In this document: positions 8,604 to 16,103 of the stretch, one piece after another
How positions within the stretch are numbered: the first letter of the stretch is position 1
How the letters are laid out: every line of letters starts with the position of its first letter
NCBI GenBank assembly: GCA_944322145.1
Contig: CALUNW010000008.1
Coordinates: forward strand, 59,763 to 123,762
DNA length: 64,000 nt
Direction: 5' to 3'
Source: an uncultured Atopobiaceae bacterium
GTDB lineage: Bacteria > Actinomycetota > Coriobacteriia > Coriobacteriales > Atopobiaceae
Translations under genes and position numbers: made by a program
Notes under the pieces: generated by a model
Told to the model about the DNA's origin: nothing
The model's input: only the letters and a program-made list of their open reading frames with translations
The model's database searches: none

Positions 8604-10132
8604 TCGCGCTCTACTGCAGGCTCTCGGTCGCCGACGGGACCGAGGGCGAGTCCGACTCCATAGCGAACCAGCGGCTGCTCCTCGCGGACTTCATCGCCTC
8701 GCGCGACGACCTCGCGGGCGAGGGCCACCTGTTCTTCGTGGACGACGGCATCAGCGGCACCCACGCCGAGAACCGCCCCGCCCTCCAGAGGATGCTGGCC
8801 ATGTGCCGGGAGGGGCGGATCAGCACGGTCGTGGTCAAGGACCTCTCGAGGCTCAGCCGCGACGGGCTCTACTGCGTGGGCCTCGTCGAGGACGAGCTGC
8901 CGTCGCTCGGGGTCCGCGTCATCGCGGTCACGGACAACTACGACTCCAAGCGCGACGGCAAGAGCCCCGCCGCCAGCACCGAGCTCGGCTTCCGGGCGAT
9001 CATGAACTCGTGGTACTCCAGGGACCTCTCGCGCAAGGTGACCCAGTCCATAGAGAGCGAGCGCGCGGGAGGGGCGAACCTCAACACGGTCCCGTTCGGC
9101 TACCGCAAGGGGAGGGGCGAGCGGGCCTGCGAGGTCGACGAGGAGGGCGCGGCGGTGGTCCGGAGGATCTTCGGGCTCGCGTGCGAGGGGCTCGACCAGG
9201 GGGCGATCGCCGCCGCGCTCAACGAGGAGGGCGCCGTCACCCCGCACAACCTCAGGGCCCTCAGGAACCCGGGAGGCAAGCTCGCGCCCAAGCCGAACCA
9301 GCGATGGACGGGCACGATGGTGAAGACCGTGGTGCGCAACCCCCACTACAAGGGGACCCTCGTCCTCGGCAAGAGCAAGAGGGTCGAGATGGGCCTCGGG
9401 GCGTCCCGCCCGACGGACCCGTCGGAGCGCCGGGTCTTCGAGGGCGCCCACGAGGCGGTCGTGGACGCCGGCACGTGGGAGCGCGCACAGGCGTCCATGC
9501 GCGACACGCGCCGCGGCGGGAGGAGGGAGCCTCTCGGCCACCTGTTCTCAGGGCTCGTCTTCTGCCCCCACTGCGGGGCGACGGTGTCCTTCAGGAGCGA
9601 GAGGCAGGCTCCCGTCGAGCGCTACACGGCCTACTGCGGGTGCTTCCCGGAGCCGCCCTCCATCTCGCTCGCGGACCTTTCCGACGCCGTCGGGTGCGTG
9701 CTCCGCACGCACGCCGACCTAGTGCTCGGACTGTCGGACGCGATCGCCGCCGCCGAGGCGGCGCCAGAGAGGGCCGAGAGGCTGAGGGCCGAGCTCGCGA
9801 GCCTCTCCGCGCGGAAGCTCCGGGCCTACGAGGCGTACCGCGCGGGCGGGACGGGGCCGGACGCGCTCTCCGCGGCGCTCGAGGCGATCCGCCGCAAGGA
9901 GGCCTCCGCGCGCCGCGCGCTCGAGCTCGTCGAGGCCGAGGCGGAGCGCCGGGCGCCGGACCTCGCGGAGGCGGCCCGGGCGCTCGAGATAGTACGGCGC
10001 CTCGGGAGGCGCGGGGTCACGCGCGAGGCGCTCGTGGCGCTCGTGGAGCGCATCGAGCTCATGGGCGACGACGATGTGCGCATCACGCTCAGGTACGCCG
10101 ACCTGTTCGAGCGGCTGCGCCGACGCCCCTAG
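8600..10132 (+). CDS. Large serine recombinase 3
   Basis: 510 residues, beginning directly with the catalytic strand MIALYCRLS (candidate nucleophile Ser9). Then come SDSIANQRLLLADF, FVDDGISGTHAENRPALQRM, VVKDLSRLSRDGL and NYDSKRDGKSPAA, a recombinase domain to about 280, a zinc ribbon with FCPHCGA (about 320-326) and YCGCF, and a long helical Arg/Glu-rich C-terminus. The start overlaps the recombinase 2 stop (ATGA), so all three large recombinases and the small domain protein form one translationally coupled unit. Of the three, this is closest in motif to canonical TndX-like integrases. Confidence 0.93.
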   Translation: MIALYCRLSVADGTEGESDSIANQRLLLADFIASRDDLAGEGHLFFVDDGISGTHAENRPALQRMLAMCREGRISTVVVKDLSRLSRDGLYCVGLVEDELPSLGVRVIAVTDNYDSKRDGKSPAASTELGFRAIMNSWYSRDLSRKVTQSIESERAGGANLNTVPFGYRKGRGERACEVDEEGAAVVRRIFGLACEGLDQGAIAAALNEEGAVTPHNLRALRNPGGKLAPKPNQRWTGTMVKTVVRNPHYKGTLVLGKSKRVEMGLGASRPTDPSERRVFEGAHEAVVDAGTWERAQASMRDTRRGGRREPLGHLFSGLVFCPHCGATVSFRSERQAPVERYTAYCGCFPEPPSISLADLSDAVGCVLRTHADLVLGLSDAIAAAEAAPERAERLRAELASLSARKLRAYEAYRAGGTGPDALSAALEAIRRKEASARRALELVEAEAERRAPDLAEAARALEIVRRLGRRGVTREALVALVERIELMGDDDVRITLRYADLFERLRRRP

Positions 10133-10401
10133 GCGGGGGGCGCCCCCCGCGCGGGCGCCCAAGGGCGAGCCCTTGGGGATCCCCGGCCGACCTCCGCGCC
10201 GGTCGGGCCGCACTTCCCGGCTCAGGCGCCGCCTGGGCTGTGGCGCGCGGGCCCCTCGGCTCCGCCCTCCCGCACGACATCCCCACAAACGCGCCTCGCG
10301 CGTTGGATGCGGATGGCGCCGACGGCTTCGTGCAGGAGCCCTCCGCCTCCGGGCCCGCGCGCCCGGAGGCAATCAACGGATGCAGGCGGGGCCTGCATCC
10401 G
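10133..10401. repeat. Dense inverted-repeat region after the recombinase operon
   Basis: About 300 bp without a gene. It begins right after the recombinase 3 stop with the perfect 18-bp palindrome GCGGGGGGCGCCCCCCGC (10133-10150). Next come CCCAAGGGC-GA-GCCCTTGGG (10158-10177), GGGGATCCCC (10176-10185), CCGACC-N8-GGTCGG, CCTCCGGGC-N6-GCCCGGAGG (10346-10369) and CGGATGCAGGC-GGG-GCCTGCATCCG (10377-10401). The first could end transcription; the last two lie in the leader of the next gene. The density suggests protein-binding or RNA control sites, or recombination sites, but none is proven. Confidence 0.75.
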
Positions 10402-10431
10402 GCGGTCCCGATGAGACGCGAGGAGGGCCAT

Positions 10432-10683
10432 ATGGAAGCTGTCAGGGACCTGGCGGACGTCGCGGTTGACGCGAGCCTGCCGGTGGACGAGCGCGTCCGC
10501 TCGTTCGCGGAGCAGATCGGCGACCCGTACCATTTCACGGCGCACGAGGTGGAGGTGAGGCTGAGCTTCGCGGGGCAGGTGCCCGTCGAGGAGGCGGTCG
10601 CACGGCTGCTCGGCATCGGCGGGGCACCCATGGAAACGGGGGCCGCGGGGCCGGCGCGGAGGGCCGAGCCCGGCGCGGCGTAG
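10432..10683 (+). CDS. Small element protein (DUF6870-like), copy 2
   Basis: 83 residues, paralog of the gene at 4542: EAVRDLADVAVDASLPVDER, SFAEQIGDPYHF, VEVRLSFAGQVPVEEAVARL. It has an extra Ala/Gly/Pro tail of about 18 residues. The ribosome site is GAGGAGGGCC. The 5' leader carries the strong 11-bp hairpin at 10377-10401, which ends about 20 bp before the ribosome site and could control translation or mRNA stability. It sits 68 bp before parA and probably starts the ParA/ParB/mobilization operon. Function unknown. Confidence 0.7.
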   Translation: MEAVRDLADVAVDASLPVDERVRSFAEQIGDPYHFTAHEVEVRLSFAGQVPVEEAVARLLGIGGAPMETGAAGPARRAEPGAA

Positions 10684-10751
10684 CGGTCGAAACGCGGGGC
10701 GCGCCGCGACCACGGAACCGTGGCGCGCCCCCGAGGGAAAGGACGGAAGGA

Positions 10752-11519
10752 ATGAGGGTCATAACGGCAAGCAACTTCAAGGGAGGGGTGGGCAAGACCA
10801 CCACGGCGGTGAACCTGGCGGTGCTCTGCGCCTCGCGCGGGCTCAGGACGCTGCTGGTCGACCTGGACCCGCAGGCGTCGGCGACTGACTACTTCGGCCT
10901 CTACGACGCGGCGGGGGAATCCGGGCGCAACGCGGTCTCCCTGCTCTACGGCGACATGCCCGCGCAGGAGGCGGCGCACCAGACGGGCGTCGAGCGCCTG
11001 AGCTGCGTCCCGACGACGCTCGACCTCATCGACCAGAACGAGCTCATGCTGCGCGAGCCGCGGCTCAGGTTCGCCCTCGACGACGCGGAGGGGGCCTACG
11101 ACGTCGCCATCCTCGACTGCGCGCCGAGCGCAAAGCAGCTCGCCATGTGCGCCTACGTTGCGACGAGCGGGCGCGGCACGGTCGTCATCCCGGTCAAGCT
11201 CGACTCGACGGTCATGAGGGGGACTGCCTCGGCGGTGGCGGCGGTCCGCGGCGTGGCGACGAAGCTGCGGATGCCCCTGCCCGACTGGAGAATCCTGCGC
11301 ACGTGCGTGCCGGGGCGGATGACGAGGGCGGAGGCGACGGGCGCCGCGGTGCTCGACCGCTTCTTCCCCGACCGCCAGTACGCGACCGTGATCCACCACT
11401 CGGCGAAGGTGATGGAGGGGAGCTGGGAGTGGAGGCCCATCGTCTCGTTCATGCCCGGCAACCGCGCGGCGCTCGACTACGAGGAGCTCGGGAGGGAGAT
11501 GGGGCTGTGGCGGGAGTAG
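10752..11519 (+). CDS. parA: ParA-family partition ATPase
   Basis: 255 residues. The deviant Walker A is KGGVGKTT at residues 10-17, followed by TTTAVNLAVLCASRG, LLVDLDPQASATDYFG (Walker A' region, about 36-51) and YDVAILDCAPSA (Walker B). This is a complete ParA/Soj-type ATPase. In conjugative elements ParA with ParB helps maintain the excised circle or positions the transfer machinery. GGAAGGA precedes the ATG. The parB start overlaps the 3' end by 13 bp. Confidence 0.93.
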   Translation: MRVITASNFKGGVGKTTTAVNLAVLCASRGLRTLLVDLDPQASATDYFGLYDAAGESGRNAVSLLYGDMPAQEAAHQTGVERLSCVPTTLDLIDQNELMLREPRLRFALDDAEGAYDVAILDCAPSAKQLAMCAYVATSGRGTVVIPVKLDSTVMRGTASAVAAVRGVATKLRMPLPDWRILRTCVPGRMTRAEATGAAVLDRFFPDRQYATVIHHSAKVMEGSWEWRPIVSFMPGNRAALDYEELGREMGLWRE

Positions 11520-12457
11520 AGGAGATCGCGCGCCGCTTCAGCCTGGCGGGCGTGCTGGACGACGACGCCCGGGCGCGCGAGAGGTACCCCATCAGCGAGA
11601 TCGAGGTCGCAGACATCGCCGACCACCCGGGGAACGCGGCCTACAGCATGGACGAGGGGGCCATACGCTCCCTCGCCGAGTCCATACGGAGGGACGGGCT
11701 CACCGACATCCCCCTCGTCCGCAGGCTCGACGACGGGTCGTTCCAGATGATAAGCGGGCACCGGCGCAAGGCGGCCTACGAGCTGCTCGCGCGGGAGGAC
11801 CCGTCCTTCTCGAGGATGCCGTGCCGCGTCATCGAGGGCATCGGCGACGAGGAGGCCCTCACGCTGCTGCACACCGCGAACTACTTCACGCGCGAGCTCA
11901 CCGTCATCGAGCGCGCCCGGGCTACCCAGGCGCTCGGCATCGAGGTGAGGCGGATGCGCGAGGCGGACCCCTCACTCAGGGGCGTGCGCAGCTCCAGCCT
12001 CAAGGCCGCGATCATCAAGGCGCAGACGGGCCGCGACGTCGCCCCGAGGACGATCGAGCACCACGAGCGCATCGCCCGGGTCGTCGAAGGGAGCCTGGAG
12101 CCGGAGTGGCGCGAGCGGGCCGAGAGGGGCGAGCTGAGCGACGCCGACATCCAGAGGCTCGCGAAGATGGGCCGGCCCGCCCAGGCCGAGGCGGCGGCCG
12201 CGGCGGCGGTCGGGAAGCCTGTGGCGGCGGCCATCAAGGAGGCGGCGAGGATGCACGGCGGCCAGCCGAAGGGCGGCCGGGGGCGCAAGGCGGCACCCAC
12301 TGCGCAAAGCTTGCGCACCGACCCCACGGAGCTCGTCTCCAGGGCCGCCGGCCTCGTGCGCGAGGCCCGCTCGGCGATGGCGCGGGGGGCGGAGATCGAT
12401 CCCGCAGCGCTCGACGAGCTCGAAAGGGAGGTGGCCGCGACGCGCGCCGCGTCGTAG
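11507..12457 (+). CDS. parB: ParB-family partition protein
   Basis: 316 residues from a GTG that lies inside parA, with GGAGGGAG upstream; no in-frame ATG is well placed. It contains the ParB N-terminal pattern: ISEIEVADIADHPGNAAYSM, LAESIRRDGLTDIPLVRR and the CTP-binding-type motif ISGHRRKAAYELL. The mid-region has an HTH-like stretch (EALTLLHTANYFTRELTVIE onward), and the C-terminus is Ala/Glu-rich. It partners ParA and probably binds centromere-like sites in the element. The downstream gap holds the candidate oriT. Confidence 0.9.
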   Translation: MAGVEEIARRFSLAGVLDDDARARERYPISEIEVADIADHPGNAAYSMDEGAIRSLAESIRRDGLTDIPLVRRLDDGSFQMISGHRRKAAYELLAREDPSFSRMPCRVIEGIGDEEALTLLHTANYFTRELTVIERARATQALGIEVRRMREADPSLRGVRSSSLKAAIIKAQTGRDVAPRTIEHHERIARVVEGSLEPEWRERAERGELSDADIQRLAKMGRPAQAEAAAAAAVGKPVAAAIKEAARMHGGQPKGGRGRKAAPTAQSLRTDPTELVSRAAGLVREARSAMARGAEIDPAALDELEREVAATRAAS

Positions 12458-12510
12458 CGGCCACCCGGCGCGGGCGCGTAACCATGCGCCCGCGCCGGTC
12501 TTAGCAAGCT

Positions 12511-12592
12511 GCCTATTGCGTATCACGGTGCCCTCCCGGGCGCCGCTCAGGCCGCAATAGGCCCCTCCCGCCCGACGGGGCGCGCGGGAGGG
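12511..12592. other. Candidate origin of transfer (oriT)
   Basis: In the 219-bp gap before the mobilization genes there is a perfect 10-bp inverted repeat, GCCTATTGCG (12511-12520) and CGCAATAGGC (12553-12562). It encloses TATCACGGTGCCC and a smaller stem (GGTGCCC-TCCC-GGGCGCC). A second stem, CCCCTCCC...GGGAGGGG, follows to about 12592. Long AT-containing arms in this GC-rich stretch, directly upstream of a MobC-like gene and the relaxase, are what an oriT looks like. The nick site is not assigned. Confidence 0.55.
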
Positions 12593-12676
12593 GCGCCACC
12601 CGCCAGCCGCGCGAGCGCCGGCCGCCGGAGGTGCCGATGCGGGGGTGGCCCCGCGCCCCAGGAAGGGAGGCAGCCC

Positions 12677-13081
12677 ATGCCCTACCGGAACATGGTCAGC
12701 CTGAGGCTGGATGATCGCGACCTGGACGCCCTCGAGGACGCGTGCGAGAGGTCGGGGCTCTCGCGCTCCGAACTCCTCCGGTCGCTCCTGCGCGTCCCGC
12801 CGGGCGCGGACCGCCAGAGGACCGTCTACGCCGTCGACGGCAGGACGCTCGGCAGGCTCGCGACCGAGCTCGTCAGGTGGGGCCGCCACTACAACCAGGC
12901 GGTCCGAGCGCTCAACACGATCGCGCTCTTCATCCGCAGGGGGAGCCCGCCCAAGGCGCCCGAGCTCGAGGCGATGCTGGGGAGGGCCCGCTCGACCCTC
13001 GAGGAGGTCGAGGCCGGCAGGGCGGTGCTCGAGCGCGCCCTGTGCGAGGTCGCGGACTCCGTCTCCGTGAGGAGGGGGTAG
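12677..13081 (+). CDS. MobC-like relaxosome accessory protein
   Basis: 134 residues. The N-terminal 35 residues (MVSLRLDDRDLDALEDACER then SGLSRSELLRSLLR) form a ribbon-helix-helix DNA-binding fold. The second half contains LATELVRWGRHYNQAVRALN, which is the bacterial mobilization protein MobC signature region (G-x-N-x-N/L-NQ-like helix). Such proteins bind oriT and help the relaxase open the strands. The ribosome site is GGAAGGGAGG. The relaxase GTG begins 2 bp after the stop. Confidence 0.82.
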   Translation: MPYRNMVSLRLDDRDLDALEDACERSGLSRSELLRSLLRVPPGADRQRTVYAVDGRTLGRLATELVRWGRHYNQAVRALNTIALFIRRGSPPKAPELEAMLGRARSTLEEVEAGRAVLERALCEVADSVSVRRG

Positions 13082-13083
13082 CC

Positions 13084-14298
13084 GTGCCCGTCGTCAAGCC
13101 GATCAGCGGGCACACGGGGTGCGGCGGCATCATGCGCTACCTAACCAAGGGCGGGCGCGCCCTCGCCGTGGACCTCTCGAACCTCTCCTGGACGCCGGAG
13201 CACCACTGCGGGTTCAGGGACTGGGCCGAGGAGATGGACTTCACGCGCGTCGCCTACGGCAACCACACCCCCTGGAGGGGGAGGCCCGCCCGGACCTACA
13301 AGCACTACGTCCTGAGCCCCGACCCGAGGGACGGCATATCCCTCGAGGCGCTGCGGGACCTCGCGCGGGCGTGGGTCACCGAGAACTTCGAGGGCTTCCA
13401 GGCCGCGATCGTCTACCACGACGACAACGAGGGCAGGGTCATGCACGCCCACGTGGTCGTGAACAACACGAACCTCGAGACGGGGGCGCGCCTGCAGGAC
13501 CCCGCGCCGAGGGAGCTCATGCGCTCCGCCCAGAGGCTCGCCGAGGAGCGGGGGCTGAGCTTCTTCCCCGACGCGCCCGCCCCGGGGGCCGCGCCGCTGC
13601 TCGCGGCCAGGGAGGGCGCCCGCAGGGAGGGCGTCCACTTCCGCAGGGCGGAGAGGGAGCTTCTCGAGAAGGGCGGCTACTCCTGGGTGGCCGACATCAG
13701 GTGCCGCGTGACCGTCGCCAGGCGTGCCGCGCGCGACGAGGCGGACTTCATCCAGGTCCTCTCCGAGCTCGGCGTCGAGGTCTCGGACGCCGCCCCCAGG
13801 GGCGGCGAGGCGGACTGGGTCTACGCGCTCGCGGGCGAGGGGGCGCGGCGGATCAGAGGCGGGAACCTGGGCACGTCGTTCGGCCGGGAGTCCGTGCTCC
13901 AGGAGCTCGCGCTCCGCTCCGCGCCGAGCAGGGCGGAGGCCATACGGGAGATCGCCCGCGGGGCCGTGGAGGTGGACGACCTGGACGACCTGAGGCGGCT
14001 CGCCGACGCCCTCGACGCGTTCTCGCGCGAGGGGGTCAGGAGCCTCGCGGACTGCGAGGCCCGCATCTCAGCGCTCGAGGCCGTCGGCGACTTCGAGGCG
14101 ATGGAGCGGCTCGCGGGCCACCGCGACTACGCCGCGGAGAAGGGCCTCCTACCCGAGCGCGCCCCGGCGAGGCGCAGGAGGATCGCGCCGGACGACGGGA
14201 GCCCGCGGCAAGGAGGGCGCCGGCGCCCCGCCTCCGAGTCCCGGTGGCGCGGAGGCGGAGAGGGCAGGGCGAGGGATGGAAGGGAGAGCCAGCGATGA
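13084..14298 (+). CDS. Relaxase / mobilization nuclease
   Basis: 404 residues from a GTG with AGGAGGGGG just upstream. The N-terminal domain shows GIMRYLTKG (candidate nucleophile Tyr19) and the metal-binding three-histidine region: His112 in IVYHDDNEG and HAHVVVNNTN at 121-130. This matches relaxase/mobilization nuclease domains (PF03432-like, MOBP type). The enzyme nicks oriT and stays bound to the 5' end during transfer. The C-terminal half (about 190-400) has no clear motif and ends in a very basic Arg/Gly-rich tail. The stop overlaps the next start (ATGA). Confidence 0.9.
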   Translation: MPVVKPISGHTGCGGIMRYLTKGGRALAVDLSNLSWTPEHHCGFRDWAEEMDFTRVAYGNHTPWRGRPARTYKHYVLSPDPRDGISLEALRDLARAWVTENFEGFQAAIVYHDDNEGRVMHAHVVVNNTNLETGARLQDPAPRELMRSAQRLAEERGLSFFPDAPAPGAAPLLAAREGARREGVHFRRAERELLEKGGYSWVADIRCRVTVARRAARDEADFIQVLSELGVEVSDAAPRGGEADWVYALAGEGARRIRGGNLGTSFGRESVLQELALRSAPSRAEAIREIARGAVEVDDLDDLRRLADALDAFSREGVRSLADCEARISALEAVGDFEAMERLAGHRDYAAEKGLLPERAPARRRRIAPDDGSPRQGGRRRPASESRWRGGGEGRARDGRESQR

Positions 14299-14834
14299 GG
14301 GTGGAGATCGACTACGCGGACGGGAGGCTCGGCGTGTTCGACACCGCGAACCTGGTCGCCGGGCAGCCCTTCGGAGGGTCGTGCGTCGCAGCGGAGCTCG
14401 TGCTGAGGCTCGACGCGCGGGAGGGCGAGGGGATCTGCCTCGACATCCACCACCACGACATCCCCGACGGGGACGACGGTAGTGACGCCCCGTTCGCCGA
14501 CCGATGCAGGGGCTACAGGGTGTGCCTCGCGGATGCCGACGAGCTCGACGGCATCGAGGGCGTCTCCGTGGACGGCAGGGCCGTGGCGTGGAGGCGCGCT
14601 GGCGGGCTCGTGGACGGGGCGAGGTTCGAGCGGGCTCAGCGCCTCTGGTACTCGGAGTCGCCCAACGCGTGCGAGAACTACAGGGCCTGCAGGATATACG
14701 ACTACCTGGAGGCGTCCCGCCCGGACCTGCGGGGCGACCCGGCGGCGATCTGCTCGCTCTTCGGCTACCCGGTGGAGGCGCTCGTGGAGGCGCGCCGAGC
14801 GGAGGCAGCCCAGCCCGACGACGAGGAGGTGTAG
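14295..14834 (+). CDS. Unknown acidic protein coupled to the relaxase
   Basis: 179 residues, translationally coupled to the relaxase (ATGA overlap). It starts with strand-rich sequence (MRVEIDYADGRLGVFDTANL), has ICLDIHHHDIPDGDDGSDAP with three histidines and several acids, and ends in a helical region with an acidic tail (QPDDEEV). No family recognised. The His/Asp-rich loop could bind metal, but this is a guess. Its position suggests a role in mobilization or in element upkeep. Confidence 0.65.
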   Translation: MRVEIDYADGRLGVFDTANLVAGQPFGGSCVAAELVLRLDAREGEGICLDIHHHDIPDGDDGSDAPFADRCRGYRVCLADADELDGIEGVSVDGRAVAWRRAGGLVDGARFERAQRLWYSESPNACENYRACRIYDYLEASRPDLRGDPAAICSLFGYPVEALVEARRAEAAQPDDEEV

Positions 14835-14837
14835 AGG

Positions 14838-14900
14838 GTGAGATTAGTGCTCAGGTTCTTCCGTTGGCTCTTCAGGGCCGTGTTCAGGTGGTTCATGTGA
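14838..14900 (+). CDS. 20-residue Arg/Phe/Trp-rich peptide
   Basis: A GTG-initiated ORF of 20 codons with a strong ribosome site (GAGGAGG within the preceding gene's end), starting 3 bp after that stop. The peptide begins MRLVLRFF and is repetitive, RFFRWLFRAVFRW-like: five arginines, two tryptophans and five phenylalanines in amphipathic order. It is terminal in the mobilization operon. It could be a membrane-active toxin-like peptide or a small membrane partner. The size makes chance hard to exclude, but spacing and ribosome site favour a real gene. Confidence 0.45.
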   Translation: MRLVLRFFRWLFRAVFRWFM

Positions 14901-14931
14901 CCCGCAAAACCCGTAAGGCGCGCCTATCCCG

Positions 14932-16101
14932 CTACTTGACGCTCCTGCGATTTTCCACAAGGCTGCCAATCCAGGATCTCGTGACATTCTTTAGAATTCG
15001 GATGTTGTCGATCGAGCTGATATCGATTTCCACCAGAGCCCTTTCAACGATGTTTTTCGGCAGTTCTGGCGCATGTCCTGCCGACAGGCTCTGGTACTTC
15101 TCGTAAATCCCGGAGACGTATCTTTTGACGAAGAGTGTCTTGTCGGCGGCGTTCAGTTTTGAAAAACGGGCCTTAAGGCTGAAGCGGGATAAGAGTTCTG
15201 CGGGAAAGGTGCTGCCCAGCTTCGCGCGGGGGCAGTTTGATGTGAACACGATGGTGAAGCCTCGGAGATTGTGCTCTACAGCTTGCGAGTCGGTGAATGT
15301 TCCCGTCTCAAGGAGGTCTAGGAAGAAGTTCCAGACGGCAGGCTCAGCCTTCTCGAACTCGTCTACCAGGAGCACGCCGGCATCCGAGGAGTCTATCTTC
15401 CTGCTCAGCTCCCCCTCCTCGCTTCCCATATAGCCTCTGGGGCTGCCTATAAGGGAGTTGAGCGAGTCCTTGCTGCTGTAGTTCCCGAGGTTGACCTTGG
15501 GAAGCGACTGACCCGGCGCGATCGCTTCGCAGAGAATTTTCGCAGCTTCGGTCTTACCCACGCCCGATGGACCAAGGAGCAGCAGCGACAGCACCGGTTG
15601 TTCGTCGAGCGCGTTGAATAATCTAAAGGCGCGCGCTTGGGACCCGAATGCCTGTTTGAACTCGGCCTGCCCGATGAGGTCATGCTCCAATTTGGCGAGG
15701 ACTCCCTCGAACTCGCAATCGTCAAGCATCGCAAGCGTCCTCTTTGACCCCTTGGTCTCCTGCTGGCTCTCTGCCATTTCGATTCCGCAATTGCTCATAT
15801 CGTCGAACATGGTTCTCAGCGGATACGCCTCCTTGGCTGCAGCGTCCTCGTCACCGATGAAGACCGTAGTATGGGGCAACTGATTGAGCAGCAGCTCGAA
15901 CTTCGCTGCCAGCAATGGCTCGCCAGTAAGCAGGCCTATGAACGAAGAGACGTCCACGGCAAGCTTCCCCTCGGGTGACAGTCTTGCTATCTGGTCGCTT
16001 CCGCCGAACTCGAGGAGGGACGTTAGCTCGAAGCCGTCCTCCTTGAGTCTATTGACCAGGGCCGCATATTGGGGTCTTTTGTACGTAACGAGCTTGCGCA
16101 T
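14932..16101 (-). CDS. ClpB-like AAA+ ATPase of a two-gene cassette
   Basis: 389 residues. The N-terminal 150 residues are unique. Then comes an AAA_2-type domain: Walker A GPSGVGKT at 177-184, the pore-loop region RGYMGSEEGELSRKI, Walker B VLLVDEFEKA at about 243-252, then LLETGTFTDSQAVEH and FTIVFTSN (sensor 1), as in the second ATPase ring of ClpA/ClpB. It starts 2 bp after the stop of the gene at 16104-16955, so the two are coupled. Base composition is clearly more AT-rich than the transfer genes, which suggests cargo acquired separately. Probably an unfoldase or remodeler in a defense or stress cassette; the substrate is unknown. Confidence 0.8.
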   Translation of the reverse strand: MRKLVTYKRPQYAALVNRLKEDGFELTSLLEFGGSDQIARLSPEGKLAVDVSSFIGLLTGEPLLAAKFELLLNQLPHTTVFIGDEDAAAKEAYPLRTMFDDMSNCGIEMAESQQETKGSKRTLAMLDDCEFEGVLAKLEHDLIGQAEFKQAFGSQARAFRLFNALDEQPVLSLLLLGPSGVGKTEAAKILCEAIAPGQSLPKVNLGNYSSKDSLNSLIGSPRGYMGSEEGELSRKIDSSDAGVLLVDEFEKAEPAVWNFFLDLLETGTFTDSQAVEHNLRGFTIVFTSNCPRAKLGSTFPAELLSRFSLKARFSKLNAADKTLFVKRYVSGIYEKYQSLSAGHAPELPKNIVERALVEIDISSIDNIRILKNVTRSWIGSLVENRRSVK

Positions 16102-16103
16102 GG

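Noticed and set aside
901..14834. Many long open frames (over 200 codons) antisense or out of frame to the transfer genes.
   Set aside because: Arg/Pro/Gly/Ala-rich shadows caused by about 70% GC; no motifs or ribosome sites, and they overlap well-supported genes.
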